A stretch of 64,000 bases of DNA, from the NCBI RefSeq assembly GCF_003206135.1, contig NZ_PZJT01000006.1, positions 255,250 through 319,249 of the forward strand. The letters are read 5' to 3'. The notes below the pieces were generated by a model. It did no database searches. It saw nothing but the letters and a program-made list of their open reading frames with translations, and was not told the DNA's origin. Origin of the DNA: Salinicola salarius (GTDB lineage Bacteria; Pseudomonadota; Gammaproteobacteria; Pseudomonadales; Halomonadaceae). Of this stretch, positions 1-8,509 are shown in pieces. The position numbers and the translations under genes were made by a program. How positions within the stretch are numbered: position 1 is the first letter of the stretch; the number at the start of each line of letters is the position of its first letter.

Positions 1-1409
1 GCGCCATGTTCCATGCCGACAACGCCTACTCGCTGGGCGCCGCGCGGGTGACCGGCCATCGCGCCCGCACCCATACGGCATCGAACACGGCGTTTCGCGG
101 CTTCGGCGGCCCCCAGGGCATGATGATCGTCGAGCGGGCGATGGACGATATCGCCCGCCACATCGGCGAAGATCCGTTGACCGTGCGCAAGCGCAACCTC
201 TATCGCAGCGGTCGCGACACCACCCACTACGGCCAGCACGTCGACCAGCATCCACTGATGGTGGAGATCATCGAGCGGCTGGAACGCAGCAGCGATTACT
301 GGCAGCGGCGGGAGGAGATTCGTGCCTTCAATCGCCACAGCGCCGTGATCAAGCGCGGGCTGGCGCTGACGCCGGTCAAGTTCGGCATCTCGTTCACCGC
401 CAAGCATCTCAACCAGGCCGGCGCCCTGCTTCACGTCTATACCGACGGCAGCGTGATGATCAATCACGGCGGCACCGAGATGGGCCAGGGGCTTCACACC
501 AAGGTGTGCCAGGTCGTCGCCCGGGAACTCGGTATCGACTTCGAATCGGTGCGAATCAGCGCCACGCGCACCGACAAGGTGCCCAACACCTCGCCCACGG
601 CGGCCTCCAGCGGCGCGGACCTGAACGGCATGGCCGCGCGCGATGCCGCGACCCAGATCCGCCAGCGCCTGCTCGACTTCGCCGCCGAGCACTATCAGTT
701 GGATCGCGAAGGGCTGCGCCTCGAGAATGGGCAACTCGTCTCCGACGTCGGCGCGGTGACGCCCGCGGTATCGTGGGGAGAACTGATCCAGGCCGCCTAT
801 CTCGGCCGGGTCTCGCTGTCGGCGACCGGCTTCTATTCCACCCCGCTGATTCACTACGATCGCGATAGCGGTCAGGGCCGGCCGTTCTACTACTTCGCCT
901 ACGGCGCCTCGGTCAGCGAAGTGAGTGTCGATACGCTGAGCGGCGAATACCGCGTCGAGCGCGTCGATATCCTTCACGACGTCGGCGACTCGCTCAATCC
1001 GGCGATCGATCTGGGCCAGGTCGAGGGCGGTTTCATTCAGGGCATGGGCTGGCTGACCAGCGAAGAATTGAAGTGGAACGACGCGGGCCGCCTGCTCACC
1101 GACGGCCCCGCCACCTACAAGATCCCGACCTTCGGTGACCTGCCGCCGATCTTCAACGTCGAACTGCTCGAAGGCCATCCCAACTCCCAGGCCAGCCTCT
1201 ATCGCTCCAAGGCCGTGGGCGAGCCGCCGTTCATGCTCGGCATCTCGGTGTGGTCGGCACTGCGCGACGCCCTGTCGAGCCTTGCCGACTATCGTGTCAG
1301 CCCGCCGCTGGACACCCCCGCCACGCCGGAACGCGTGCTGATGGCGGCCGAAGCGCTGCGAGCCGAAGCACTGCGAACCAAGGATCCGAACGCCGGAGCG
1401 TCGCGATGA
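1..1409 (+). CDS. xdhB: Xanthine dehydrogenase, molybdopterin-binding subunit (5'-truncated by window edge)
   Basis: C-terminal part of the large subunit of xanthine dehydrogenase, which oxidises hypoxanthine/xanthine to urate at a molybdenum cofactor. The reading frame is open from the first base, so the gene begins upstream of the window; about 468 residues remain. Seen: the Mo-cofactor loop GTEMGQGLHTK and, near the C-terminus, the KAVGEPPFMLG segment that carries the family's catalytic glutamate. The ATGs inside this stretch are internal and not the real start. The stop overlaps the xdhC start (ATGA), showing an operon xdhB-xdhC followed by guaD. The family assignment is firm; the substrate (xanthine rather than another purine) is inferred from xdhC and guaD next to it. 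Confidence 0.93.
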   Translation, partial: AMFHADNAYSLGAARVTGHRARTHTASNTAFRGFGGPQGMMIVERAMDDIARHIGEDPLTVRKRNLYRSGRDTTHYGQHVDQHPLMVEIIERLERSSDYWQRREEIRAFNRHSAVIKRGLALTPVKFGISFTAKHLNQAGALLHVYTDGSVMINHGGTEMGQGLHTKVCQVVARELGIDFESVRISATRTDKVPNTSPTAASSGADLNGMAARDAATQIRQRLLDFAAEHYQLDREGLRLENGQLVSDVGAVTPAVSWGELIQAAYLGRVSLSATGFYSTPLIHYDRDSGQGRPFYYFAYGASVSEVSVDTLSGEYRVERVDILHDVGDSLNPAIDLGQVEGGFIQGMGWLTSEELKWNDAGRLLTDGPATYKIPTFGDLPPIFNVELLEGHPNSQASLYRSKAVGEPPFMLGISVWSALRDALSSLADYRVSPPLDTPATPERVLMAAEALRAEALRTKDPNAGASR

Positions 1410-2341
1410 GCGCTGGCGGCTCTCTCGAAGCCCGGGATCAGCACGAAAGCTGGCACGCCGCGCTGCATCGGCTGCAGGAGAGCGGGACGCCCCATGCGCT
1501 GGCCAGCGTGGTCGGCGCCGCCGGCTCGACCCCGCGAGAGCCCGGTGCCAAGCTGGTCGTCACGCCGAGGGACGTGATTGACACCCTGGGCGGCGGCCAC
1601 TTCGAACAGCAGGTGATCGAGATCGCCCGCCAGCATCTGGCAACGACGCCCGTCTCGTCCGGCACCTATCTCGAAGCGTTCCCGCTGGGTGGGCGCTCCG
1701 GACAGTGCTGCGGCGGATTCGTGCATGTGCTGATCGAAGTCTTCGTCGGCGCCGAAAGCCACCTGACACTGTTCGGCGCGGGGCATGTCGGCCAGGCGCT
1801 GGTGGAACTGCTCGCGCCGTTACCCTGGCGCATCAACTGGTACGACAGCCGGGCCGAGGCGTTTCCGCTTCAGGACGAGCATGAGCATGACCATGACCAT
1901 GAAGGCTATCCCGCCCGCGTGCGGCCCATGCGGCTATCACCGGATGCCGAAGGTGTGGCACGGGCCGTCGCGGCCATTCCACTCGCCAGCCATGTGCTGA
2001 TAATGACCCACGATCACGCTCAGGACCGCGATCTGATCGCGGCGTTGCTATCGCCTGAAAACCCGGGTCGCGAGGCGTTGAGCTCCATCGGCATGATCGG
2101 CTCGAAGAGCAAATGGGCCAGCTTCCGCTCGCGGCTCACCGCCGCCGGGTTCGACGACGCCGCGCTGGCTCGGGTTCGCTGCCCGATCGGCCTGGGCACG
2201 ACCGAAACCAAACGCCCGCGGGAGATCGCGATCAGCGTCGCCGCCGAACTGCTGGCCCAGCCCCGACCCTCGAACAAGTCGGCGCAGCGCGGCATCGCAC
2301 CGGAAACCCTGCGTCACACCTTTTCAGCCGCTCGACACTGA
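1406..2341 (+). CDS. xdhC: Xanthine dehydrogenase accessory protein XdhC
   Basis: Chaperone that binds the molybdenum cofactor, supports its sulfuration and inserts it into the XdhB subunit. 311 residues from the ATG overlapping the xdhB stop by 4 nt; longer upstream starts in this frame lie inside xdhB and are rejected. Seen: N-terminal XdhC/CoxI domain with GSTPREPGAK, GGGHFE and RSGQCCGGFVHV, then a Rossmann-like C-terminal domain (LFGAGHVGQALVELL) ending with the typical PIGLGTTETKRPREIA motif. Odd: a His/Asp/Glu-rich insert (DEHEHDHDHE, about residues 156-165), made by short GAYCATGAC-like repeats in the DNA. It lies between the Rossmann start and the rest of the domain and may be a flexible or metal-binding loop; that role is inference. 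Confidence 0.93.
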   Translation: MSAGGSLEARDQHESWHAALHRLQESGTPHALASVVGAAGSTPREPGAKLVVTPRDVIDTLGGGHFEQQVIEIARQHLATTPVSSGTYLEAFPLGGRSGQCCGGFVHVLIEVFVGAESHLTLFGAGHVGQALVELLAPLPWRINWYDSRAEAFPLQDEHEHDHDHEGYPARVRPMRLSPDAEGVARAVAAIPLASHVLIMTHDHAQDRDLIAALLSPENPGREALSSIGMIGSKSKWASFRSRLTAAGFDDAALARVRCPIGLGTTETKRPREIAISVAAELLAQPRPSNKSAQRGIAPETLRHTFSAARH

Positions 2342-2386
2342 GCGACACGACCGGGAATCTTCGGTCGAAAATCATAGGTAGAGATC

Positions 2387-3712
2387 ATGAACACGCACCA
2401 ACGCCTGCTCCGCGGCCCCCTGTTCACCTGCCTCGGCGATCCCGGCGAGGAGGCGACGCCGCTGCCCGATACCACGCGTTATCTCGAGGATGGCGCGATC
2501 TGGATCGTCGATGGCCATATCCAGGCCGTCGACCATTTCGAGACGCTGGCCGACCGGCTGCCGGCGGGCATCGAGATCGTCGATTACCGCGACAAACTGA
2601 TGATGCCGGGCTTCATCGACAGCCACGTGCATTACGTGCAGCTCGACATCATGGCGTCCTACGGCCGCCAGCTGCTCGACTGGCTCAACGACTACACCTT
2701 CCCCGCCGAATGCCGGTTTGCCGACGCCGCTTATGCCCAGGCCGGCGCCGAGCGGTTCCTCGACGAGATGCTGCGCGTCGGCACCACGACCGCTCAGGTG
2801 TTCTGTTCCTCGCATCCGGTGTCGGTCGACAGCTTCTTCAGCGCCGCCCAGCGTCGCCAGCTACGCATGATCGCCGGCAAGGTGCTGATGGATCGCCACG
2901 CCCCGGAGGCGTTGACCGACGACACGCTGGGCGGCGTACGCGACAGCGAACGCCTGATCGCCGACTGGCACGGCCGCGATCGGCTTAGCTACACCCTGAC
3001 GCCACGTTTCGCGCCGACCTCCACCCGCGAGCAGCTCGACGCCGTCGGCGGCGTGCTGCGCAACGCCTCGGATCTCTATCTGCAGACGCATCTGTCGGAA
3101 AATCGCGGCGAAGTCGCCTGGGTGGCAGAGCTGTTCCCGGAAAGCCGGGACTATCTCGATGTCTACGAGCGGTACGATCTGGTCGGGCCGCGCAGCACCT
3201 TCGCCCACGGCATTCACCTGAACGACGATCAGCGCGCCCGGCTGGCCCAGCGTGGCGCCAACGTCGCCTTCTGCCCGACCTCGAACCTGTTTCTGGGCAG
3301 CGGGTTGATGGACCGGCTGGCGTGTCGGGACGCGGGGCTCGCGACGTCGCTGGCCAGCGATGTCGGCGGCGGCACCTCGCTCTCGGGGTTCGGCACTCTG
3401 CAGGGCGCCTATCAGGTAGGAGCCCTACTCGGCCAGGCGCTGACCGGCTGGCAAGGGTTCTACCGTCTCACCCTCGGCAACGCGCGGGCATTGCACCTGG
3501 ATGACAGGATCGGCAGCCTGCAGGCGGGGTTCGAGGCGGATATCGTCGTTCTCGACCCTGAATCCACGCCGTTGATGGCGCGCCGCCTGTCGCAGACCAA
3601 GACCCTGTCGGAGCGCCTGTTCGCGATGATGATGCTGGGCGACGACCGCACGGTCGCGGCAACCTGGGCCAACGGGCGCCTGGTTCACGACCGCGATGCG
3701 GTAGCGGCGTAA
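2387..3712 (+). CDS. guaD: Guanine deaminase
   Basis: Zinc-dependent amidohydrolase that deaminates guanine to xanthine, feeding the xanthine dehydrogenase encoded just upstream. 441 residues, normal for GuaD. Seen: metal-binding PGFIDSHVHYVQ near residue 80, the QTHLSENRGE helix region, FAHGIHLNDD and the late LASDVGGGTSLSGFGTL motif with its metal-ligand Asp. The start ATG lies 45 nt after xdhC; a small dyad (CGACCG...CGGTCG, 2348-2367) sits in the gap, without a T-run, so co-transcription with xdhBC is likely. The family assignment is confident; the specificity is supported by sequence motifs and by context. Confidence 0.93.
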   Translation: MNTHQRLLRGPLFTCLGDPGEEATPLPDTTRYLEDGAIWIVDGHIQAVDHFETLADRLPAGIEIVDYRDKLMMPGFIDSHVHYVQLDIMASYGRQLLDWLNDYTFPAECRFADAAYAQAGAERFLDEMLRVGTTTAQVFCSSHPVSVDSFFSAAQRRQLRMIAGKVLMDRHAPEALTDDTLGGVRDSERLIADWHGRDRLSYTLTPRFAPTSTREQLDAVGGVLRNASDLYLQTHLSENRGEVAWVAELFPESRDYLDVYERYDLVGPRSTFAHGIHLNDDQRARLAQRGANVAFCPTSNLFLGSGLMDRLACRDAGLATSLASDVGGGTSLSGFGTLQGAYQVGALLGQALTGWQGFYRLTLGNARALHLDDRIGSLQAGFEADIVVLDPESTPLMARRLSQTKTLSERLFAMMMLGDDRTVAATWANGRLVHDRDAVAA

Positions 3713-3713
3713 T

Positions 3714-3840
3714 CGCCCGTCGAGGCTATTGTTGAGAGACTACGCACCCGTCGAGGCTGCACACCCGTTGAGGCTATCACCACACCAGTTGAGACTGCGC
3801 ACCCGTTGTGGTTGTCACTAGTCGAGACTGCACCAGTCGG
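3714..3840. repeat. Degenerate tandem repeat after guaD
   Basis: About seven imperfect copies of a 13-20 bp unit resembling CRCACCCGTYGAGRCTG fill the gap between guaD and the convergent HMG-CoA lyase gene. The copies differ by substitutions and small indels. No gene is visible in them. Confidence 0.7.
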
Positions 3841-3841
3841 C

Positions 3842-4807
3842 TTACGCTCGAGCGGAATCCGGCAGCGGATAGCGCCGGTCCGAGGTGCCGGCCTTGACCA
3901 CTTGGCCCGGCACGTCGTGGCCGATCATCGCCGGCAGCAGCTCCGCGGCGGCGATCAGCCGTTCGAGATCCACGCCGGTATCGACGCCCATCTGCGCGAA
4001 CATGTGAACCAGATCTTCGGTGCAGACGTTGCCGGTGGCGCCGGGCGCGTACGGACAGCCCCCCAGGCCGCCCAGCGAGGCGTCGAACCGGGTAATGCCG
4101 TTCTGCCACGCCACCAGCGCATTGGCCAGCCCCATGCCGCGCGTGTTGTGCAGATGAATCGTCACCGGCAGCCACGGCCAGCGGCTCAGCGTCTCGCGGC
4201 AGAGATCGGCGACCTGGCGCGGGTTAGCCATGCCGGTGGTATCGCAGAGAGAGATTCCCTGCACGCCCAGCGCCAGCAGCTTTTCGGTGATCGAAAGCAC
4301 TCGCTTGAACGGTACATCGCCCTCGAACGGGCAGCCAAAGGCCGTCGAGATCGAGGCGTTGACGAACACCTCGCTACCCTTGGTGATCTCGAGAATATTG
4401 GCGAAGCGTTCGAGCGACTGTTCCGCCGTCATGCGCAGGTTGGCGCGACCATGGCTGTCGCTGGCCGACAGCACCAGATTGATCTCGTCGACGCCGCAGG
4501 CCAGCGCGCGTTCGGCCCCCTTCTCGTTGGGCACCAGCACGACATAGTCGACCCCCTGCACGCGCTCGATCCCGCGCATGACCTCTTCGGCGTCACGCAG
4601 GTTGGGAATCGCCTTGGGCGAGGTGAACGAGGTCGCCTCGATCTTGGCCAGTCCGGTACGGGACAGCGCATCGATCAGCCGAATCTTCTCTTCCGTCGGC
4701 ACGAAGCGAGATTCGATCTGCAGGCCGTCTCGCGGCGCCACATCATTGATGGTGACGCCGGGTTGGGTGTTCGTCCCGGTCATCGAATCAATCATCGAAT
4801 CGGTCAT
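3842..4807 (-). CDS. Hydroxymethylglutaryl-CoA lyase family protein
   Basis: HMGL-like TIM-barrel lyase, predicted to split 3-hydroxy-3-methylglutaryl-CoA (or a related acyl-CoA) into acetyl-CoA and a keto acid. 321 residues. Seen: DVAPRDGLQIE at the N-terminus (catalytic Arg-Asp and metal ligand region), the HLHNTRGMGLANAL metal-binding His segment, and the signature GGLGGCPYAPGATGN with the catalytic Cys. The ATG overlaps the stop of the upstream CoA-transferase by one base (TGATG), so the two are translationally coupled. Residues 1-12 (MTDSMIDSMTGT) derive from a 12-bp tandem repeat. Citramalyl-CoA or other HMGL-like activities remain possible; the paired CoA-transferase suggests a free dicarboxylic acid is first activated. 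Confidence 0.88.
   Translation of the reverse strand: MTDSMIDSMTGTNTQPGVTINDVAPRDGLQIESRFVPTEEKIRLIDALSRTGLAKIEATSFTSPKAIPNLRDAEEVMRGIERVQGVDYVVLVPNEKGAERALACGVDEINLVLSASDSHGRANLRMTAEQSLERFANILEITKGSEVFVNASISTAFGCPFEGDVPFKRVLSITEKLLALGVQGISLCDTTGMANPRQVADLCRETLSRWPWLPVTIHLHNTRGMGLANALVAWQNGITRFDASLGGLGGCPYAPGATGNVCTEDLVHMFAQMGVDTGVDLERLIAAAELLPAMIGHDVPGQVVKAGTSDRRYPLPDSARA
4781..4807. repeat. 12-bp tandem repeat at start of HMGL-like gene
   Basis: Two copies of CATCGAATCRRT (4781-4792, 4793-4804) plus a partial third copy cover the start codon and first codons of the HMG-CoA lyase gene, giving the repeated peptide DSMIDSM. Confidence 0.6.
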
Positions 4808-6042
4808 CAGATCACTCCTCTTTCGCGCATTTTCGTCTGGGTTTCGCGGTCGATACCCAGTTCATCGAGCACATCCTGGGTATGCTGCCCCAACGCTGGG
4901 CCGCCACCCTCGATCCGCCCCGGCGTGCGGCTCAGCTTGGGCAGCACGCCAGGCACCTTGAGCGATTCACCATCACCCAGCCGAATGGTCTCGATCATCT
5001 CCCGCGCCAAGTAGTGCGGATCGGCGACTATGTCTTTTGCCGTATAGGGATAGCCCACCGGCACGTGGGCGCTCTCCAGCACGTCGAGCACGTAGTCGCG
5101 CTCGTGCTGCCGAGTCCAGTCCGCGATCGCCCCGTCGATCAGTTCGGCATGGCGGCTGCGGCCATCGTTGTGGGCGAAGCGCGGATCGTCGGCGAAATCC
5201 TGGCGGCCGATCGCCGTCATCAACCGCTTGAAGATGCTGTCGCCGTTGCCGGCGATCAGGACGTACTCGCCGCCCGCACTCTCTTTACAAGCACAGGGAT
5301 ACGCATTGGAGGGCGTGATGCCCGGCAAGGCACTACCGCTGGGCTCGCGGATCACGTCGGCGCCGTCGTATTCGGGAATCAGGCTCTCCATCATCGCGAA
5401 CACCGATTCGTAGAGCGCGACATCGATATACTGCCCCTGCCCGCTACGATGACGCTCCTGCAACGCCAGCAAGGCGCCGATCACGCCGTACAGCGCGGAC
5501 AGCGAATCGCCGATGCTGATGCCCACCCGCACGGAGGGCTGGTCCGGGTGGCCGGAAAGATAGCGCAGGCCGCCCATCGCCTCGCCGATGACGCCGAATC
5601 CCGGGCGATCGCGATAGGGGCCAGTCTGGCCGTAGCCTGAGATACGCACCATGATCAGGCCGGGATTGCGTTCGCTCAGCGTCTCCCACCCCAGGCCCCA
5701 CTTCTCGAGGGTACCGGGGCGGAAGTTCTCGATCACGATGTCCGCCTCGTCGACCAGACGCCGCACGACCTCCTGGCCCTCCTCGGAGCGCAGATCGAGT
5801 GCCAGCGAGCGCTTATTGCGGGTCTGAACGTGCCACCACAGCGAGGTGTCGTCCTTGAGCACGCGCCACTTGCGCAGCGGATCGCCCGTTCCCGGCGGCT
5901 CGATCTTGACCACGTCCGCGCCGAATTCTCCCAGCAACTTGCTGGCGAAAGGCCCCGCGATCAGCTGGCCCAGCTCCACCACCTTGAGTCCTGCCAGCGC
6001 CTGCGCATTGTTGCTGACCGCCTTGTCGTCGCTGGTCGCCAT
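4807..6042 (-). CDS. Class III (CaiB/BaiF) acyl-CoA transferase
   Basis: Family III CoA-transferase moving CoA between carboxylic acids through a glutamyl/aspartyl-anhydride mechanism. 411 residues from the ATG at 6042, which has a strong GGAGGAG ribosome-binding site 6 nt upstream; an upstream in-frame ATG at 6105 lacks this. Seen: N-terminal ALAGLKVVELGQLIAGPFAS and FGADVVKIEPPGTGDP, NKRSLALDLR, and GQGQYIDVALYE with the catalytic Asp. First gene of a two-gene leftward operon with the HMGL-like lyase, divergent from a LysR gene. Inference: it activates the acid that the lyase then cleaves. Confidence 0.88.
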   Translation of the reverse strand: MATSDDKAVSNNAQALAGLKVVELGQLIAGPFASKLLGEFGADVVKIEPPGTGDPLRKWRVLKDDTSLWWHVQTRNKRSLALDLRSEEGQEVVRRLVDEADIVIENFRPGTLEKWGLGWETLSERNPGLIMVRISGYGQTGPYRDRPGFGVIGEAMGGLRYLSGHPDQPSVRVGISIGDSLSALYGVIGALLALQERHRSGQGQYIDVALYESVFAMMESLIPEYDGADVIREPSGSALPGITPSNAYPCACKESAGGEYVLIAGNGDSIFKRLMTAIGRQDFADDPRFAHNDGRSRHAELIDGAIADWTRQHERDYVLDVLESAHVPVGYPYTAKDIVADPHYLAREMIETIRLGDGESLKVPGVLPKLSRTPGRIEGGGPALGQHTQDVLDELGIDRETQTKMRERGVI

Positions 6043-6106
6043 GTCGCTCTCCTCCGTGAATGTCCAACGATGTCGGGGCATCGCTAATGATGTGTCTTCT
6101 ATCAAT

Positions 6107-6121
6107 GGTCAGAGGTTGACC
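6107..6121. promoter_or_regulatory. Candidate LysR operator (GGTCA-N5-TGACC)
   Basis: Perfect 5-bp inverted repeat with a 5-nt spacer in the divergent intergenic region between the CoA-transferase (-) and lysR (+). Position and symmetry (T-N11-A type) fit a LysR-family binding site; binding is inferred. Confidence 0.4.
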
Positions 6122-6211
6122 CAGCCGGCGCGCGGCAACAATTAGGCGATCGTCAAGCTAGGCTTCGTCAGTGGCGAACGCTACAGTGGGGGCGTCAAAC
6201 GCTCCGACCTG

Positions 6212-7213
6212 ATGCCTATCGTCATGAAACGACTCGACTTCGTTACCCTCAAGCTATTCGTCGCGATTGCCGATTCGCGAAGCCTGACCCGCGCGGCCGA
6301 GCGCGAACATCTGGCGCTGGCGGCGGTCAGCAAGCGGATCAGCGATCTGGAGACACAGCTTTCGACGACACTGCTCTACCGGCGCCCGCGCGGCGTCGAG
6401 CTGACGCCCGCCGGCCACGCCCTGCTCCATCACGCGCGCCACATGCTCGATAGCCTCGATCACCTCAACGCCGACTTGAGCGAGTACAGCGTGGGGATCC
6501 GGGGCCACGTGCGACTGCATGCCAACACCTCGGCGGTGATCGAATTCCTTCCCGATGACCTGAGCGATTTCACCGCGCGCTATCCGCAGATTCGCATCGA
6601 CATGCAGGAGCGATTGAGTCACGAGATCATCGCGGCGGTGCGCGACGGCCTCACCGATATCGGCATCTTCTCCGCCCATATCCCCGCCGAAGGGTTGTCG
6701 ATCCACCCCTATCGCCGGGATCGGCTGGTCCTGGTCACGGCCCGGGATCACCCGCTGGCCACTCGCCAGAGCCTCGCCTTCGCCGAGACGCTGGATTACG
6801 ACTTCATCGGCCTGGAGCAGGACTCCTCGCTTCACGCCCTGTTGCACCAGGATTCCCAACGTCTGGCGCAGCCGCTGCGGATGCGCATCCAGGTACGCAG
6901 CTTCGAAGGCATCTGCCGGATGATCGATCGCGGCATGGGCATCGGCATTCTCCCGGCCCGCGCCGTCGCCGCCTATCGGGAAAGCCTGTCGCTGGCGACG
7001 ATTCCACTGATCGACGAGTGGGCGGAACGGGAACTGGTCATCGGCGTCCGCGATCTGGAGGCCCTGCCGCTGATCGCCCGCCAGATGGTCGAGCACCTCG
7101 CCGGCGCCAGTTCGCGCGATCCCGGCCCCGATACTGATACTGACGCCGATGCCGATGTCGATGCCGAAGACGCCCGCAACTCGGCTTCCGCTGGTGTTAC
7201 GACGAAGGTGTAA
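6212..7213 (+). CDS. LysR-family transcriptional regulator
   Basis: LysR-type regulator with an N-terminal winged HTH (about residues 7-65, RSLTRAAEREHLALAAVSKR) and a periplasmic-binding-protein-like effector domain (about 95-300). 333 residues from the first ATG; an ATG four codons later (6224, MKRLDF) fits the family's usual N-terminus better, and neither has a clear ribosome-binding site. Divergent from the CoA-transferase/HMGL operon, so probably its regulator, with the acid substrate or its CoA ester as a possible effector. The C-terminus carries a low-complexity Asp/Ala tail (DTDTDADADVDAED) encoded by a GAYGCC-like microrepeat around 7130-7170. Confidence 0.88.
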   Translation: MPIVMKRLDFVTLKLFVAIADSRSLTRAAEREHLALAAVSKRISDLETQLSTTLLYRRPRGVELTPAGHALLHHARHMLDSLDHLNADLSEYSVGIRGHVRLHANTSAVIEFLPDDLSDFTARYPQIRIDMQERLSHEIIAAVRDGLTDIGIFSAHIPAEGLSIHPYRRDRLVLVTARDHPLATRQSLAFAETLDYDFIGLEQDSSLHALLHQDSQRLAQPLRMRIQVRSFEGICRMIDRGMGIGILPARAVAAYRESLSLATIPLIDEWAERELVIGVRDLEALPLIARQMVEHLAGASSRDPGPDTDTDADADVDAEDARNSASAGVTTKV

Positions 7214-7400
7214 ACCCTTCGAAAAGCGCGAAGGCTCGCTTGTTCAAATGCCAATTTTTCCCGCCGACGCCGCTCGCTAGAGTCCTCTCGAGACACACCG
7301 CTGCGCCATGTTCGCTGTCGATCGATCGTGAGCAGCGGCCAGAAGGCAACGAGCAACGAGCGAAAGCGCAGCTCGATAACAACACGAAGAGGAACACGCC

Positions 7401-8387
7401 ATGACCCCACGTAGCCTGAAAACGCTGATCGCCGGCGGCCTGCTCTTGAGCGCCGCCAGCACTTCCCAGGCCTTCGAGCAGAGCGGCAAGGTAGACTGCA
7501 TCGCCCCGGCCAATCCCGGCGGCGGCTGGGACTTCACCTGCCGCTCCGTCGGCCGGGTGCTCGGCGATCTCGGTCTGGTCGACGGCAACGTGCAGACCAC
7601 CAACATGCCGGGTGCCAGCGGCGGCGTCGGCTTCTCCCACGTGGTCCAGAAGCGCGCCGGACAGGAGAATCTGATCGTCGCCGCCAGCACCGTGACCACG
7701 ACAGGCCTGGCACGCGGCCAGTTCCCGGGAATGAACGCCGGCATGGTCAACTGGATCGGCACGCTGGGAGCGGACTACGGCGTGATTGCGGTCGCCGCCG
7801 ACTCTCCCTATCAGTCGCTCAACGAGGTCATGGCAGCGCTCAAGGAAGATCCGCGCGCGCTGACCTTCACTGGCGGTACCGCTTCCGGCGGCTGGGATCA
7901 CCTGAAGCTGCTGATGACCGCCAACGAGGCCGGCGTCGATGATCTGGCCCGCATCGCCTACCTGGGCTACAACGGCGGCGGCGAGGCGGTGACCCAGACC
8001 CTGGGCGGCCATGTGGACGCCTTCACCGGCGACATTTCGGAGGTGGTCAGCTTCATCGAGTCCGGCGACCTGCGCCCCCTGGCGATCCTCTCCGAAGAGC
8101 GCCTCCCCGGCAAACTGCACCAGTGGCCGACGGCACGCGAACAGGGCATCGATACGATCGCCCCCAACTGGCGCGGGTTCTACATGCCGGCGGACGTCTC
8201 CGAAGACGCCTATGAGTGGTGGGTCGACACCATCGACACGCTGTACGCGAGCGACGAGTGGAAAGGCGTCATGACGCAGAACGGCCTGATGCCCTTCGAG
8301 ATGCATGGCGAAGCCTTCACCACGTTCGTCAACGACCAGATCGCCCAGATCGAAGACATCTCGCGCCAGATCGGGCTTTCCCAGTAA
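7401..8387 (+). CDS. Tripartite tricarboxylate transporter substrate-binding protein (TctC/Bug family)
   Basis: Periplasmic solute receptor for a carboxylate. 328 residues with a Sec signal peptide (LIAGGLLLSAASTSQA, cleavage predicted after residue 24). Seen: the early IAPANPGGGWDFTCR segment and the NMPGASGGVGF segment typical of Bug/TctC folds. ATG preceded by AAGAGGAA. Odd: the TctA and TctB membrane subunits normally encoded alongside are absent; the next gene is an MscS channel. Many Bug proteins are orphans. Closeness to the CoA-transferase/lyase operon suggests it binds the same acid; that is inference. Confidence 0.9.
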   Translation: MTPRSLKTLIAGGLLLSAASTSQAFEQSGKVDCIAPANPGGGWDFTCRSVGRVLGDLGLVDGNVQTTNMPGASGGVGFSHVVQKRAGQENLIVAASTVTTTGLARGQFPGMNAGMVNWIGTLGADYGVIAVAADSPYQSLNEVMAALKEDPRALTFTGGTASGGWDHLKLLMTANEAGVDDLARIAYLGYNGGGEAVTQTLGGHVDAFTGDISEVVSFIESGDLRPLAILSEERLPGKLHQWPTAREQGIDTIAPNWRGFYMPADVSEDAYEWWVDTIDTLYASDEWKGVMTQNGLMPFEMHGEAFTTFVNDQIAQIEDISRQIGLSQ

Positions 8388-8401
8388 CCGTAACCTGCCC
8401 C

Positions 8402-8433
8402 ACGCGCTCGCTCGGCCACCGGGCGGGCGCGTT
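8402..8433 (+). terminator. Possible terminator after tctC-like gene
   Basis: GC-rich imperfect hairpin (ACGCGC...GCGCGT arms around CGG-CCG) 15 nt after the stop codon, followed by only a short TTT run. Confidence 0.45.
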
Positions 8434-8509
8434 TGCCTGCGAGCCGCGAAGGCTCTCGAACAAAACTGCCTGCCGCGACGAAAGTTGTATCCAAACCGCC
8501 TACGCTTGA

